A stretch of 64,000 nt of DNA from positions 1,364,001 to 1,428,000 of the forward strand of contig JAWKUN010000002.1 in the NCBI GenBank assembly GCA_041398565.1, read 5' to 3'. Positions 22,901 to 32,035 of the stretch are shown piece after piece (position 1 is the stretch's first letter; the number at the start of each line of letters is the position of its first letter). The notes beneath the pieces are model-generated. The model was not told where the DNA came from, did not search any database, and was given only the letters and a program-made list of their open reading frames with translations. The position numbers and the translations under genes were made by a program. This stretch comes from DATGPD01 sp041398565. GTDB taxonomy: Bacteria > Planctomycetota > UBA1135 > UBA2386.

Positions 22901-25900
22901 CGAGTTGGCGGAAACCGACAAGCGGTCCGATGCCAACCTGGCGAACGGCTACCGCCGCGGTTGGCGGGCTGCCTACGACGACTACGGACGCCTGCTCTGG
23001 CAGGCGGACAAGATGTCCGACGACTCACCGACCGCCGCTTCGCCGAAGCTGAACATCTTGGCCTACCAGTACCAACAGGTGACCGGCCTGCTGGAGAAGG
23101 TCGTCACCAAGGAACTCGAGCAGGCTGACTTCACGTCGCCGGCCGCGCAGGGCACGCAAGTCACCCGCGAGGACGAGATCGGCTACGACGCGATGGACCG
23201 AGTCGTCTCGCAGAAGCAGTGGCGGCAGGCAGGTTCGACGAGTGGGCCGCAGCTGATCCATCATCAGTTCAAGTACGACTCTCTGAACAACCAGGTCGAA
23301 GCGGTCGATGCCCTCGGTTCGACGGTGCGCTACGCCTTCGACGGGCTGGGCCGCATTCGCTTGCGCGAGGTGGTGGGCCAGAACGGCGACACCATCCAGG
23401 CGCACTTGAACTACGTGCTCAACACGACCGAGACGCGAGTCGACCGGACCGACGGGCTGGGTCGACTCACCAGCTTCCTCTTCGACAAGGTGGGGCGTCT
23501 GGCGCAGATTCGCAAGCCAGGCTACGCCAATGGGACGGCGCACCTCACCGAGATCGCCTACGACGTCGCCGGGCGCATCGAGTACTTGCGGCTCGGTCAC
23601 AATCCGACGACGCGGACCGTGATCAAGCACACGTACGACGCCGCTGGTCGTTTGCAGCGCCGCGGCCTCGAGGGCCCCGTGCCCTTCGGGCTGTCGTTGC
23701 TGGCCACCGCCGAGCAGTGGATCTACGACGACATCGGTCGCCTCGAATCGCAAGAGACCTTCTACGGGACCGCCCAGACCTCCTCCATGGTCCAGGTCGC
23801 GGAGAAGCGCGACAGCCTCGGGCACGTCCTCCAATCGGAGTTCGGCTTCCTCGGCGGCGGGCCGACCCTCACCCTGCGCAGTGACTACCACCCGACCTAC
23901 GGATCGACCAACGATCTCGACTATCACAATCGCCGTAGCCTGGAGGTCGACTCCCCCGGAACGACGTACGTGCGCTACGAGACGACGCCGGACCGCGTCG
24001 GTCGGACGCAGGTCGGTCGTCTGAAGATCGGCGGCGGTGCGGTGAGCACCCTGGCGCGCTTCCGTTTCGGTGGGCCCCGCCTCCTCGAGCGTGAGCTCTA
24101 CTACAGCAAGGTGGCGCACTCGACCGTGCCGGGCTGGGACGGTCAGAGCCGCCTCGACTCGCTGACCGTGCGCAAGGGCAGCACGCCGCTGTGGTCGTAC
24201 GCGTTCACCCGCGACGACGAGGGACACACGCTGACTCGGCAGTACGACCGCGTCGGCGTGGCGGCCGGCGGCGGCGACAAGCTCCTCCTCGACGAGTTCA
24301 GCCGGATCACCGGCGCCAAGCTGGGCGTTCCTGGCGGCAGCGAGTGGGCCCAACCCTACGCCGGAACCTCGGTCTTCCAGAAGGAGTTGGCCTTCGGTCT
24401 CGACGACGCCCAGGGTCGCACTCAGGTCGACGAGTGGGTCGGCAGCAACCACACCCAGACGGCCTATCAGGTCGAGTCGACGAGCCACCGCTATTCGTCG
24501 GTGGGAGGTGTCGGGTTCCTCTACGACGGCGAGGGGAACCTCGTCTACGACGGCAACCTCTACTACATCTACGACTTCAAGAACCGGCTCTCGGAGGTGT
24601 ACCGGTACGTGCCGGGCGCTCTCGACCAGGGGTTCAAGATGGACGGGCCGCGCGGGTCCGAGACGCGCTACGTGGTGACGCTCGAGCGTCTGCAGCAGCT
24701 GCACGCGCAGGCGGTCCAGCGCTGGATCGTCGCCAACGACAGCATCCGCAAGGGCATGCGCGACGTGTGGAAGGGCTACGCGCGCGGCGACTACGGTCCC
24801 AGTGCGAGCGGCACCATCGAGCTCGTCGCCTACTACGGCTACGACCCGATGAACCGTCGCGTCTACCGCATGGCCGGTAGCGGGAGCACGGGCTACACGA
24901 CGTCCCTGTCCAGCTGGGATGGCTGGCGAGAGATCCAAGAGGTCGAGTATCTCGGAGGTACCACCGTCGCCGAGAAGCGCGTGTTCGTCTGGGGCAACGG
25001 CATCGACGAGCTGCTGTGCGTGCTGCACAAGGAAGGCTCGAGCTTCCAGAAGTACTGTGTGCACCAGAGCGAGTCCGCCAGCGTCGCGCAGTTGGTGGCG
25101 AGCAACGGTGCCGTCGTCGAGCGCTACGAGTACGACCCCTTCGGGCAGACCCGGGTCTACGACGGCGCTGGCAACCCGATCGGGTCGACCTCGGCGCGCG
25201 GCAATCCCTACGGGTTCGCGGGGCGGCGGCTCGATCCGGAGACCGGCCTCTACTACATGCGCAATCGCTACTACGCGCCGGCGCTGGGCCGTTTCATGTC
25301 CACCGATCCGAGCGGCAACTGGGCTGACGCGATGGCCCTCGGCAACAGCTACGCGTTCGTCGGCAACATGCCGACCGACTACTGCGATCCCCAGGGTGAG
25401 GGTGGGTTGTTCGGCGCCCTGATCGGGGGTTTGATCGGTGGGGCCGTTGGCTTCGCTTCGTCGTTCGTCGGCGGCCTCATCCAGGGCAAGTCGGTCGGCC
25501 AGGCAGCTCGGGACGCTGTGCCATCTCTGGTCGCCGGTGCGGTGGCCGGCGCGGTGGTCGGGGCGACGCTCGGACTGCTGGCGCCGCACATGGCGACGTT
25601 GACGACCTGCCAGCAAGTCGCCGTGAAGATCCAGATCGGCGCGACCTTCGGTCCTTCGGGCGCAGCAGTGGGTGCGAAGGTGGCGTGCTCTTGGCAGGGA
25701 AGGAGCAACGCCGAGACCAACCAGATCATCAGGAACGAAGTTCTCGGCGAGATCGGCTTCGCGTTCGCCGGTGAGCTCCTCCAGGTCGGCGCGCGGGCGG
25801 CGTTCCGTCGATCGGTGCTCGATCCGCCGCTGCCCGGCTACGCGACCGGGGACGCGGGCGGAATCGCCAACGTGCCCCCGACCCGCTTGCACGGCGGGCA

Positions 25901-25904
25901 GTAG
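19959..25904 (+). CDS. Large secreted RHS/YD-repeat protein
   Basis: A 1981-residue protein. GTG at 19959 is chosen because AAGGAG lies at 19942-19947; an ATG at 19968 is the alternative. The frame is open far upstream (from 17358), but that part only mirrors the protease gene. A basic N-terminus and hydrophobic stretch ending near residue 65 act as signal peptide. Dozens of YD-type repeats (for example YDTLRRVKSI, YDDLGRL, YDAAGRLQRR) run from about residue 380 to 1700 and should form the RHS shell. The RHS core signature YGFAGRRLDPETGLYYMRNR and then RYYAPALGRFMSTDP is at about residues 1750-1785. A tail of about 170 residues follows, with a Gly/Ala-rich hydrophobic segment (about 1805-1875) and a Cys-containing end. 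In toxin-type RHS proteins this is where the variable toxin sits; I recognise no toxin fold here and see no immunity gene next door. Confidence 0.92.
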   Translation: MSTMSTTFRATPSSPAPVPFERALREPTGCASRVLPKPARRSSRRSARPALLGRLASLGLALLALSSRPSYAQAPQTPAGPTGPAAEAPEPIPANGNLQVEALLSADAVGNLDGARVGGREEVQLAVGERPFWGNTSRCGAPPLDLGAALAPSGPAPAEGFDRGRKLVRDVLGTTPLADAPGYGAAYAFGAAGTVSPATGAFVHPFTLLTVPADVPESSLALRAVYASNMVDPTTGFRPFGPRFALSGYDVLVRSSGQCANGAATSVTLYRGDGDVTTYVLQTANCTSYDVVQGIFDSLSFDAASDQYRRRLADTGHTIVYQRIASTNQYRRKGVVDQYGNTIYYLYNDALGQPTELSTILDIRNVKIVFTWGTVAGQRRVVRIGYDRNSVGMPNLADGDLEIDLAYDPATAALTRIAWFNTEVIRDSQAPLGRLNVQTETSKLRPALRLTWHANGHIWKVYDDTYVSQSVLRIHNEWSQDAAYGWRVVKQGEGDLQTTTIIHSFDYSAWPTFNRTVYVNPIGTAVTVTMNPNLAVTGVTMAAAILPRDAEFGVGTDHQSLDWTIGYNAPWGLPSSIVTPLGRTFTFGWSAATGALESVTVAKSGLQVKHGFDYETIDTSVKKAYSYEGTTQRMAHTFVYARSGESIQSVTISSEAYTDARGTSHLPIVRKLNFNGRGQLIEQTDGEGTATRITYRTAVESGRYFEATSSVGPAVNPIVTTLTTDDLGRVTGVARGGAGRETKYAYDTLRRVKSITSCSCAGLTYYSYDRHGRLAVRRVENRDENGVSRPRAWVQEEWLYDDLGRLAVTNNDQAPLDAASEDVLSTAYFYRADHLPQTVVMPNGSANSVVWDGYRFHYKTVHDQAGVAFVPARHFYDRDGMLVRIRDGAGADRLIQRDALGMLDAVLDPTGRGKVQVVRDGLRRVQEVVAISLVSSATVARVGYDYDEMGEVIRVKKWIHDAGSDLFDTALILRNGRGQVIELAETDKRSDANLANGYRRGWRAAYDDYGRLLWQADKMSDDSPTAASPKLNILAYQYQQVTGLLEKVVTKELEQADFTSPAAQGTQVTREDEIGYDAMDRVVSQKQWRQAGSTSGPQLIHHQFKYDSLNNQVEAVDALGSTVRYAFDGLGRIRLREVVGQNGDTIQAHLNYVLNTTETRVDRTDGLGRLTSFLFDKVGRLAQIRKPGYANGTAHLTEIAYDVAGRIEYLRLGHNPTTRTVIKHTYDAAGRLQRRGLEGPVPFGLSLLATAEQWIYDDIGRLESQETFYGTAQTSSMVQVAEKRDSLGHVLQSEFGFLGGGPTLTLRSDYHPTYGSTNDLDYHNRRSLEVDSPGTTYVRYETTPDRVGRTQVGRLKIGGGAVSTLARFRFGGPRLLERELYYSKVAHSTVPGWDGQSRLDSLTVRKGSTPLWSYAFTRDDEGHTLTRQYDRVGVAAGGGDKLLLDEFSRITGAKLGVPGGSEWAQPYAGTSVFQKELAFGLDDAQGRTQVDEWVGSNHTQTAYQVESTSHRYSSVGGVGFLYDGEGNLVYDGNLYYIYDFKNRLSEVYRYVPGALDQGFKMDGPRGSETRYVVTLERLQQLHAQAVQRWIVANDSIRKGMRDVWKGYARGDYGPSASGTIELVAYYGYDPMNRRVYRMAGSGSTGYTTSLSSWDGWREIQEVEYLGGTTVAEKRVFVWGNGIDELLCVLHKEGSSFQKYCVHQSESASVAQLVASNGAVVERYEYDPFGQTRVYDGAGNPIGSTSARGNPYGFAGRRLDPETGLYYMRNRYYAPALGRFMSTDPSGNWADAMALGNSYAFVGNMPTDYCDPQGEGGLFGALIGGLIGGAVGFASSFVGGLIQGKSVGQAARDAVPSLVAGAVAGAVVGATLGLLAPHMATLTTCQQVAVKIQIGATFGPSGAAVGAKVACSWQGRSNAETNQIIRNEVLGEIGFAFAGELLQVGARAAFRRSVLDPPLPGYATGDAGGIANVPPTRLHGGQ

Positions 25905-25924
25905 GGCGCGCTCTCGGACGCGCT

Positions 25925-25966
25925 GCCGGGCGCCGGTCGGGTCGATGCGAGCCGGCGGCGCCCGGC
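25925..25966. terminator. Bidirectional hairpin between convergent genes
   Basis: Perfect 10-bp inverted repeat, GCCGGGCGCC at 25925-25934 and GGCGCCCGGC at 25957-25966, extendable by one pair, in the 86 bases between the stop codons of the RHS gene and the convergent sigma-fusion gene. It can serve transcripts from both sides. Confidence 0.65.
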
Positions 25967-25990
25967 GATGCGCCGATGGCGCCTCCGCGC

Positions 25991-28336
25991 TCAGTGCACG
26001 CGCAGGCGCACCTGGGTCTCCTCGCCGTCGCGCACCACGAGCGGCGCCGACACCGCCAGGCCGCGCTCGGCGTCGACGGCGACGCAGCGCACGGTGAGGC
26101 CGGCCGGCACACGCGTCAACGCGAAGCGCCCTGCGGGGTCGGCGGCCGGATAGCGGATGCGGGCGTAGCGGTCGCCGCCGGCCAGTGCCCGCTGCACGCC
26201 TTGCGCTTGCTCGGCCGCGGTCTCGGCCACGGTGAGGTAGACCAGGGCGCGTCCGACCGGCCGTTCGGCAGCGTCGACGACTTCGCCACGGACCGTGCCG
26301 CCGGGCGTGAGCGCCACCTCCAGGTCGTTGCGGAACGTGTCGGCGTCGACTTCGAACGGGCCCAGGAACGCCGGGGCGAAGTCGCGCTGGTGGACGGCGA
26401 CGGCGTAGCGTCCCGGCCGCAGGCCGGTGAGATGGAAGGCGGACGATGGCTCGGGCTCGGCGAAGGCGATCCCCCGCTGCACCGGGCGCGGGTGCAGCAA
26501 GCCGTCGACGAGCTGCTCGCGCCAGTCGTCGCCGGCGAGCCACTCGGCGTCGACGTCCCACACGCGCACGATCACCGGCGCCCGTGCGGCTGCGTCGACG
26601 ACGTGCCCGTGCAGCTCGCCGCGGTGCAGGCCGTGCGGGTCGGCGTCGTCCATGCGCTTGAGACGCAGGTCCAGGTCGGCGGCGTCGGGGGCGACGCCGC
26701 CGAGCTCGAAGGACGACCAAGGCGCGTTGGTGCCCACCAGCGTGACCGCGCCCGACCCGAGCCCGCCGATGGTGAAGCGTCCCTGTGCGTCGGTGCAGCC
26801 GACGCCGACGTCCTCGTCGTCCTGACGTGCCGACAGGCAGTAGCGGGCGACCGGCGCGCCGTCGACCACCGACCGCACCGTACCGGCCAGTGTCCGCGCG
26901 GCGGGCAAGCTCACGCGCATGGCGGGGGCTTCGGCGCCGGCGATCGCCAGCCGGCGCGTCACCGGCGCCAGGTCGCGGCCGCCGCCGTGCACGCGCACGA
27001 TCTTCTCGCCGTGGTGGTCACCACGCAGGGTGGCGCGGCCGGCGGCGTCGGTCGTGGCGCTGGCTTCCTTCACCCTGTCTGCCTCGGGCTCCGGGCGTGC
27101 TTGACGGAACGCGGTGACGACCGCGCCAACCACCGGGCGGCCTTCGTCGTCCTGCACCGCGACCTGCATCGTCCAATCGCCGGGCGTGTCGGCGGCCCAG
27201 CGGTGCAGGGGCGCGCGCACCTCGCGGGTGGCGCCGTCGGCCAGCGTCACGTCGAAGTGGAACGGCGCGTAGTCGGCGAAACGGATCCACACCGTGTAGT
27301 TCTCCTTGCCGGCGGCCGGGACCGGCACCTCGAGGTCGAAGCGGCCGCCGGCGTCGACCGCGACCGAGCGCACGAAGGGCCGACCCTTGCTGCTGCGTCG
27401 CAGCGACGTGGCGTGCACCGTCGCTGCCAGCGGGCGTCCGTCCGCTTCGTCGAAGACGTTGCCCAGCACGTGGCCGCGGCCGTCGGCTCGATCCTGTGCC
27501 GGCGCCGGCACCGCGGGCGCGACCCCCGTGTCGGAGGACGCCAGTGGCCTGCGCGTCTCTCCTTCGCGCCGACTCTCGCCGGTGACCTGAGCGTGGGCGG
27601 CCGCGCTGGCCGGAGCGTTCGCTCGACGGCCGTCGCCGTCGTCGCGTGGGCCGGCCGCGAACCACGCGGTCACGCCGACCGCGACCACTGCGAGGATGGC
27701 GATGGCCCACGACGAACCCGCGGCCGCAGTGGTCACGCTCGCCGCGCCGCCGACCTGGAGTCGCAAGAGCTGCTCGGCGAGGCCTGGCGGCGGGCTCGAC
27801 GCCACGCCGAGTCGAGGCAGCGTGTCTCCCAGGCGATCCGGCGAGAACGCGAACCCGCTGCCCAGGAGCGTTCGCTGCAGGCGCGACAGGGCGCGATGCA
27901 CGCGGTCGTGCGCCGTCGACAGCGAGCACGACATGGCGCGGGCGAGGTCGTCGAAGGTGAGGTCTTCCTGGTAGCGCAGCACGACCGCCGCGCGCAGGTC
28001 GGGCGGCAGGTCGTCGAGAGCTCGGCGCAGGGCGCGCTGCTCGTCGGCGGCGGCGTGGTCGTCGTGGGTGGCGGCGTCTTCGTGCATGGCGCGTCGTCCT
28101 TCGTTGTGTCGGCGGGTCCTGGCTCCACGTAGGGTGTTGAGCGCCAGGCGCGCGCCCAACCAGCGCAGCGTGCCGCCCGGGTCCGGCCCGAGCGGCACCT
28201 TGCCCTCGAGCACGCGCACGAACACCTGCTGGGTGACGTCCTCGGCGTCGGCGGGCGCCAGGAGGCGCGCGGCCGTGCGGTAGACGGCCGCGTGGTGGCG
28301 GTGCACCAGAGTCTCGAACGGCACGGGAGTGGTCAT
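25991..28336 (-). CDS. ECF sigma factor fused to a membrane helix and carboxypeptidase-regulatory-like domains
   Basis: A 781-residue protein. Residues 1-155 are a complete ECF sigma factor: region 2 has ADAEDVTQQVFVRVLEG (about 29-45), and region 4 has LPPDLRAAVVLRYQEDLTFDDLA and a helix-turn-helix ending RVHRALSRLQ (110-154). Residues about 207-227 form a membrane helix. The rest, about 550 residues outside the membrane, is a string of beta-sandwich domains of the carboxypeptidase-regulatory (CarboxypepD_reg-like) kind, with repeated GxVxDxxGRPxxGAxV patterns. Direct fusion of a transcription factor to an external sensor-like part would let a surface signal or proteolysis release the sigma domain; that is inference. 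ATG at 28334-28336 is chosen; an in-frame ATG at 28367-28369 would add 11 residues. No anti-sigma gene is adjacent. Confidence 0.88.
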   Translation of the reverse strand: MTTPVPFETLVHRHHAAVYRTAARLLAPADAEDVTQQVFVRVLEGKVPLGPDPGGTLRWLGARLALNTLRGARTRRHNEGRRAMHEDAATHDDHAAADEQRALRRALDDLPPDLRAAVVLRYQEDLTFDDLARAMSCSLSTAHDRVHRALSRLQRTLLGSGFAFSPDRLGDTLPRLGVASSPPPGLAEQLLRLQVGGAASVTTAAAGSSWAIAILAVVAVGVTAWFAAGPRDDGDGRRANAPASAAAHAQVTGESRREGETRRPLASSDTGVAPAVPAPAQDRADGRGHVLGNVFDEADGRPLAATVHATSLRRSSKGRPFVRSVAVDAGGRFDLEVPVPAAGKENYTVWIRFADYAPFHFDVTLADGATREVRAPLHRWAADTPGDWTMQVAVQDDEGRPVVGAVVTAFRQARPEPEADRVKEASATTDAAGRATLRGDHHGEKIVRVHGGGRDLAPVTRRLAIAGAEAPAMRVSLPAARTLAGTVRSVVDGAPVARYCLSARQDDEDVGVGCTDAQGRFTIGGLGSGAVTLVGTNAPWSSFELGGVAPDAADLDLRLKRMDDADPHGLHRGELHGHVVDAAARAPVIVRVWDVDAEWLAGDDWREQLVDGLLHPRPVQRGIAFAEPEPSSAFHLTGLRPGRYAVAVHQRDFAPAFLGPFEVDADTFRNDLEVALTPGGTVRGEVVDAAERPVGRALVYLTVAETAAEQAQGVQRALAGGDRYARIRYPAADPAGRFALTRVPAGLTVRCVAVDAERGLAVSAPLVVRDGEETQVRLRVH

Positions 28337-28569
28337 GGTCTGTGGCGAGAGAACCCGAGGTCGCGCCATTTTCGGCGGAATCGTCGTGACCGGCGCGGGT
28401 CGGCGCACTCGCCGCGGATTCCGTCGGCGCCGCCAGCGGAGAACGCCGCCCGCCGGCCGGCCTGGTCTGCGACGGCAACCCGGCTCTCGATGCCGCGGGG
28501 ATCTCGCTGGTGCGCCCGTCGACGCCGCTCTACGTTGCTGCCGTCCATCGGAGGGAGCATCCAAGCGAC

Positions 28570-29409
28570 ATGTTCGAGAACAGTCCGCACGAACGTCCTG
28601 CCTGCAATCTGTGTGGCGGCGAGTCGGTCCGCCTGATCCGTGGCGACAACTTCGTCGAGTGCACGTCCTGCCGGCTGCGCTTCTACTCGCCGCGGCCGAC
28701 CTGGCAGGCGCTGAAGGACAGGATCTGGAATCCCGGCAACGCCGCCGGCCTCAAGAAGGAGGCCGATTCGATGTACGAGAAGGGGGTGATGTGGGGGGAC
28801 CCGCCGGATCTCGCCTCCCAGTTCGCCTTCCTCGCCAACTACTACCGGGGCTTCCTCACCACCATCAAGCGCTACCGGCCGGATCTGAACTCGATCTTCG
28901 AGATCGGCGGCTCCATCGGTCGCTTCCTGCGGATGGCCCGCGAAGCCTTCGGCGTGCCCGTCTGCGACGGCTGCGAGATCAACTTCGAAGCGGTCAAGAT
29001 CGCCAAGGAGAAGATGGGACTGCCGTCGATGGTCGCCGGTGATTTCTTGTCGTACTCCCCCCTCTTGAACGAGGAGCGCCTGCCGCGCACCTACGATTGC
29101 ATCGCCGCGCTCGACTACATCGAGCACACGTATCACCCCAACGAGGACCTCGCCAAGGCCAACGCCATGCTCAACCCGGGCGGCGTGCTGGCGCTCAAGA
29201 CCTTCCTCGAGGAACTCGACACGCAACGGACGATGGTCGACTACCCCTGGCACTCGCACCACTTCTTCGGTGACGTGCTGTACCGGATGGTCACGCAGAA
29301 CGGGTTCTCGATCATCCACTGGGAGGTCCACAGCGAGAACCAAGTGTTCCTGGTGGCGCGCAAGCACGAGATCCCGGCGGACTACCGAAGCGCACCCAGC
29401 CGCGAGTGA
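28570..29409 (+). CDS. SAM-dependent methyltransferase with N-terminal zinc-binding motif
   Basis: A 279-residue protein. The ATG at 28570 is preferred over an upstream start because a GAGGGA lies at 28551-28556. Cys12, Cys15, Cys31 and Cys34 (CNLC and CTSC) make a zinc ribbon, as in the class I methyltransferases that modify sugars or small metabolites. The SAM-binding loop is EIGGSIG at 111-117, and the acidic motif follows at CDGCEINFEAVKIA. A post-loop segment DYIEHTYHPNEDL resembles the usual substrate-side helix of the Methyltransf_23/11 group. It stands alone between two minus-strand genes, so the substrate cannot be inferred. Confidence 0.88.
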   Translation: MFENSPHERPACNLCGGESVRLIRGDNFVECTSCRLRFYSPRPTWQALKDRIWNPGNAAGLKKEADSMYEKGVMWGDPPDLASQFAFLANYYRGFLTTIKRYRPDLNSIFEIGGSIGRFLRMAREAFGVPVCDGCEINFEAVKIAKEKMGLPSMVAGDFLSYSPLLNEERLPRTYDCIAALDYIEHTYHPNEDLAKANAMLNPGGVLALKTFLEELDTQRTMVDYPWHSHHFFGDVLYRMVTQNGFSIIHWEVHSENQVFLVARKHEIPADYRSAPSRE

Positions 29410-29484
29410 GACTCGCTCCGACGGTGCACCGGTGCTGAGTTTCCTGTGTCTGCCGGCACCGACTCGTCGCGACGTTGTGCGCCG

Positions 29485-32010
29485 TCATCGCTCGAGCTCG
29501 GCCAACGCCTGGCGCACCCGCGCCCGCTCGGCCTCGGGAGGTTTGGTCAAGGCGTCGAACAGCCGGATGGCAGCGTTGAGGTGCTCTCGCGCCTGGGCGA
29601 CCTCGCGCCGACCTTGGTAGCAGCGTCCGAGCACGGACTCGGTTCGCGCCAGGGCCAGGGGATCCTCGATGCTCGCGTCGCGGTGCAGGGCGACCACTTC
29701 GTCGAGGCACGCCACGGCGGCATCGAGGTCGCGAAGGTCGTACAGGAACACGCCGTAGCCGTAGAGCGCCTCGGCCAGGTCGCGTGCCGGCGTGCCCGGC
29801 GCGCGGCGCAGGCGCAGCACGTCCGCCCAATCCTGGCGCGCGCGCGCGTCGTCGTGGCGGGCGTGGTGCAGCACGGCGAGCTTGCTCAGGGTGATGGCGA
29901 CCAGCGGATGCTGCTCGCCGAGGCGTTGCACCTGCAGAGCCAGGGCCCGGTCGAGGCTGGTGGCGGCATCGTCGAGTGCCTTCGCCTCGATCTGCATGGT
30001 CGCCAAGTTGGCCAACGTCTGCCCGAGTTCGTCCTCGCCGTCGCTGCCGAGGTCGCGGTAGCCGTCCGCGACCCGTTGCATGAGCGCGAGCGCTTCGTCG
30101 CGATGGTCGCAACGCCACAGGGTCACCGCCAGGTTCGCGGTGGTCTGCAGCGTCAGGGAGTGGTCGTTGCCGAGGATGGCAGCGCGGGCGGAGAGTGCCT
30201 GGCGTAGCTCTTGGGCCGCCGCCGCGAACTCGCCGCGCTGCTGGTGCACGGCGGCGAGGTTGTTGAGGCTCTCGGCCACGGCCAAGGTGTCGTCGCCGTC
30301 CGCGCGGCGCAATGCCAGGGCCTCCAGGTGCAGGGCCTCGGCCTCGGTGTCTCGGCCCAGGTTGCGCAAGCAAGCTGCCAGGTCGTTGGCCACCGCAGCC
30401 ACGTCCGCGTGCGGGTGCGTCGGGGCGGCGCGATGCAGGGGTAGCGCTCGCTCGAGCAGCTCCGCGGCTTCGGCGTAGGCGCCGGTCCGGAACTTCACTT
30501 GTCCGGCGCTGCGCAGCGACAGCGCGTACTCCAGGGACTGCTCGCCGAAGGTGCGCGCGCGCAGATCCATGGCCTGCTGCACCAAGCGGGTGGCGTCCTC
30601 GTAGAGGTCCAGCCTGGCGCAAACCTGGCCCAACATGTCGAGCAGGTTCGCTCGCATGTGCGGCACGTCTGCGTACTGACGATCGACGCGTGCCGCGTGT
30701 GCCAGGATGCGAGCGTGGGCGCGCTGCTGCCAAGCGGCATCGTCCGCCGGCTGCGTCGGCAGGAACGCGTCCATCAGGAAGTCGGCGATGCTGTGGAACG
30801 AGTCGGCTTCGGTGTGCGCGTGTTCGGCCTCGGCGTGTGCACGCTGTTCGCCGCGGCGCGCTGCGACCAGGCCGTAGACCAGCGCGGCGATCGCCGTCGC
30901 GCTCGCCGCGGCCACCAGCCGGTGCCGACGCGCGAAGCGCGCCGCCTGGTAGAGCAGCGACGGCGGGTGAGCGCTGACTGGGCGTCCGCCCAAAGCCCGT
31001 TCGACGTCGTCGGCGAACTCTTGCACCGAGCGGTAGCGATCGTGCGGGGACGGCTGCAGGGACTTGCGGGCGACGTGGAGCAGATCGTTGCGCAGCGCGC
31101 GGGGCAGGTGCCGAGCTGCAGCGTTGAACACGCCCGGTAGGTCGCGCTCCGCGGTGCCGGTCGCCGACGGCCGCTGGCCGGTCAACAACTCGACCAGGAC
31201 GACGCCGAGGGCGAAGACGTCGACGGCAGTGGTCGGCGGTGCGCCGGCTCGCTGCTCCGGGCTGGCGTAGGCCGGAGTGAGCGCGGTTGCCGCGGGCTCG
31301 GCTCGAGGCTGCGTGACGGTGTCGCTGCCGAGCAAGCGCGCGATGCCGAAGTCGAGCAGATGCGGTACGCCTCGCTCATCGATGAGGATGTTGGCGGGCT
31401 TGATGTCACAGTGCACCACCAGGCACTGGTGCGCGTACTGCACCGCCCGGCAGACCTGCACGAACAGGCGCAAGCGCGTCGGCACCGCCAGCCGGTGCGC
31501 GCTGCAGAACGCGTCGATCGGCTCGCCGCGCACCAGCTCCATCACGAGGTACGGGTGCCCGTCGTCGGTGGTGCCACCGTCGTACAAACGCGCGATGCTG
31601 GGGTGCTGCAGCGCGGCCAGCGTGCGTCGCTCGAGTTCGAACCGTCGCCGCACGGCGGTCGTCGAGTGGTCGGCACGGATCAACTTGATCGCCACCTCCT
31701 GCTCGAAGAGACCGTCGGTGCGCTCGCCGCGGTACACCACGCCCATGCCGCCGGTCGCGAGCCGGGCGGTGAGGCGGTAGGGTCCCAGGGTGCGCGCCAA
31801 CAGCGGGTCGGCTGCCTCTGGTCGCGTGTGGGTCTCGAGTCGGGTGAAGGCGTCGTCGGCGCTGGTCTCGGCGCGCAGTAGGCGCTCGACCTCGGCGCGC
31901 AGGGTCTGGTCCTCGCCGCAGGCCACCGCGAGCCAGGCGCCGCGCGCCGCCGGCGCCTGTGCGCAGGCTCCGTGGAACAGATCTTCGACGCGTCGCCAGC
32001 GCTCGTTCAC
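29485..32010 (-). CDS. Membrane Ser/Thr protein kinase with C-terminal TPR domain
   Basis: An 841-residue protein starting with GTG at 32008-32010. The frame extends upstream but would then overlap the sigma gene. After an N-terminal helical segment (1-75), the kinase domain runs from about 76 to 345: Gly-rich loop LATGGMGVVYRG (85-95), Lys109 in VAIKL, catalytic loop HCDIKPANIL (200-209) and DFG at 220-222. The Arg of the usual HRD is Cys, so this is a non-RD kinase that may not need activation-loop phosphorylation. A membrane helix at about 400-422 is followed by roughly ten TPRs up to the end. It lies 25 bases downstream of an ECF sigma gene, an arrangement known from planctomycetes, and probably controls or is controlled with that sigma factor. 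Confidence 0.92.
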   Translation of the reverse strand: MNERWRRVEDLFHGACAQAPAARGAWLAVACGEDQTLRAEVERLLRAETSADDAFTRLETHTRPEAADPLLARTLGPYRLTARLATGGMGVVYRGERTDGLFEQEVAIKLIRADHSTTAVRRRFELERRTLAALQHPSIARLYDGGTTDDGHPYLVMELVRGEPIDAFCSAHRLAVPTRLRLFVQVCRAVQYAHQCLVVHCDIKPANILIDERGVPHLLDFGIARLLGSDTVTQPRAEPAATALTPAYASPEQRAGAPPTTAVDVFALGVVLVELLTGQRPSATGTAERDLPGVFNAAARHLPRALRNDLLHVARKSLQPSPHDRYRSVQEFADDVERALGGRPVSAHPPSLLYQAARFARRHRLVAAASATAIAALVYGLVAARRGEQRAHAEAEHAHTEADSFHSIADFLMDAFLPTQPADDAAWQQRAHARILAHAARVDRQYADVPHMRANLLDMLGQVCARLDLYEDATRLVQQAMDLRARTFGEQSLEYALSLRSAGQVKFRTGAYAEAAELLERALPLHRAAPTHPHADVAAVANDLAACLRNLGRDTEAEALHLEALALRRADGDDTLAVAESLNNLAAVHQQRGEFAAAAQELRQALSARAAILGNDHSLTLQTTANLAVTLWRCDHRDEALALMQRVADGYRDLGSDGEDELGQTLANLATMQIEAKALDDAATSLDRALALQVQRLGEQHPLVAITLSKLAVLHHARHDDARARQDWADVLRLRRAPGTPARDLAEALYGYGVFLYDLRDLDAAVACLDEVVALHRDASIEDPLALARTESVLGRCYQGRREVAQAREHLNAAIRLFDALTKPPEAERARVRQALAELER

Positions 32011-32035
32011 GGTCGTCGCCGAAGTTGACCGTCGC

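Noticed and set aside
17358..25904. One open frame of 2848 codons
   Set aside because: The first 870 codons are Arg/Ala/Gly-rich mirror translation of the protease gene in another frame; only the part from 19959 reads as a real RHS protein with a signal peptide and ribosome-binding site.
29422..29460. Possible terminator between the methyltransferase and the convergent kinase
   Set aside because: Only a 10-base palindrome (CGGTGCACCG) and a 6-bp stem with a long loop are present; no convincing hairpin with a T-run.
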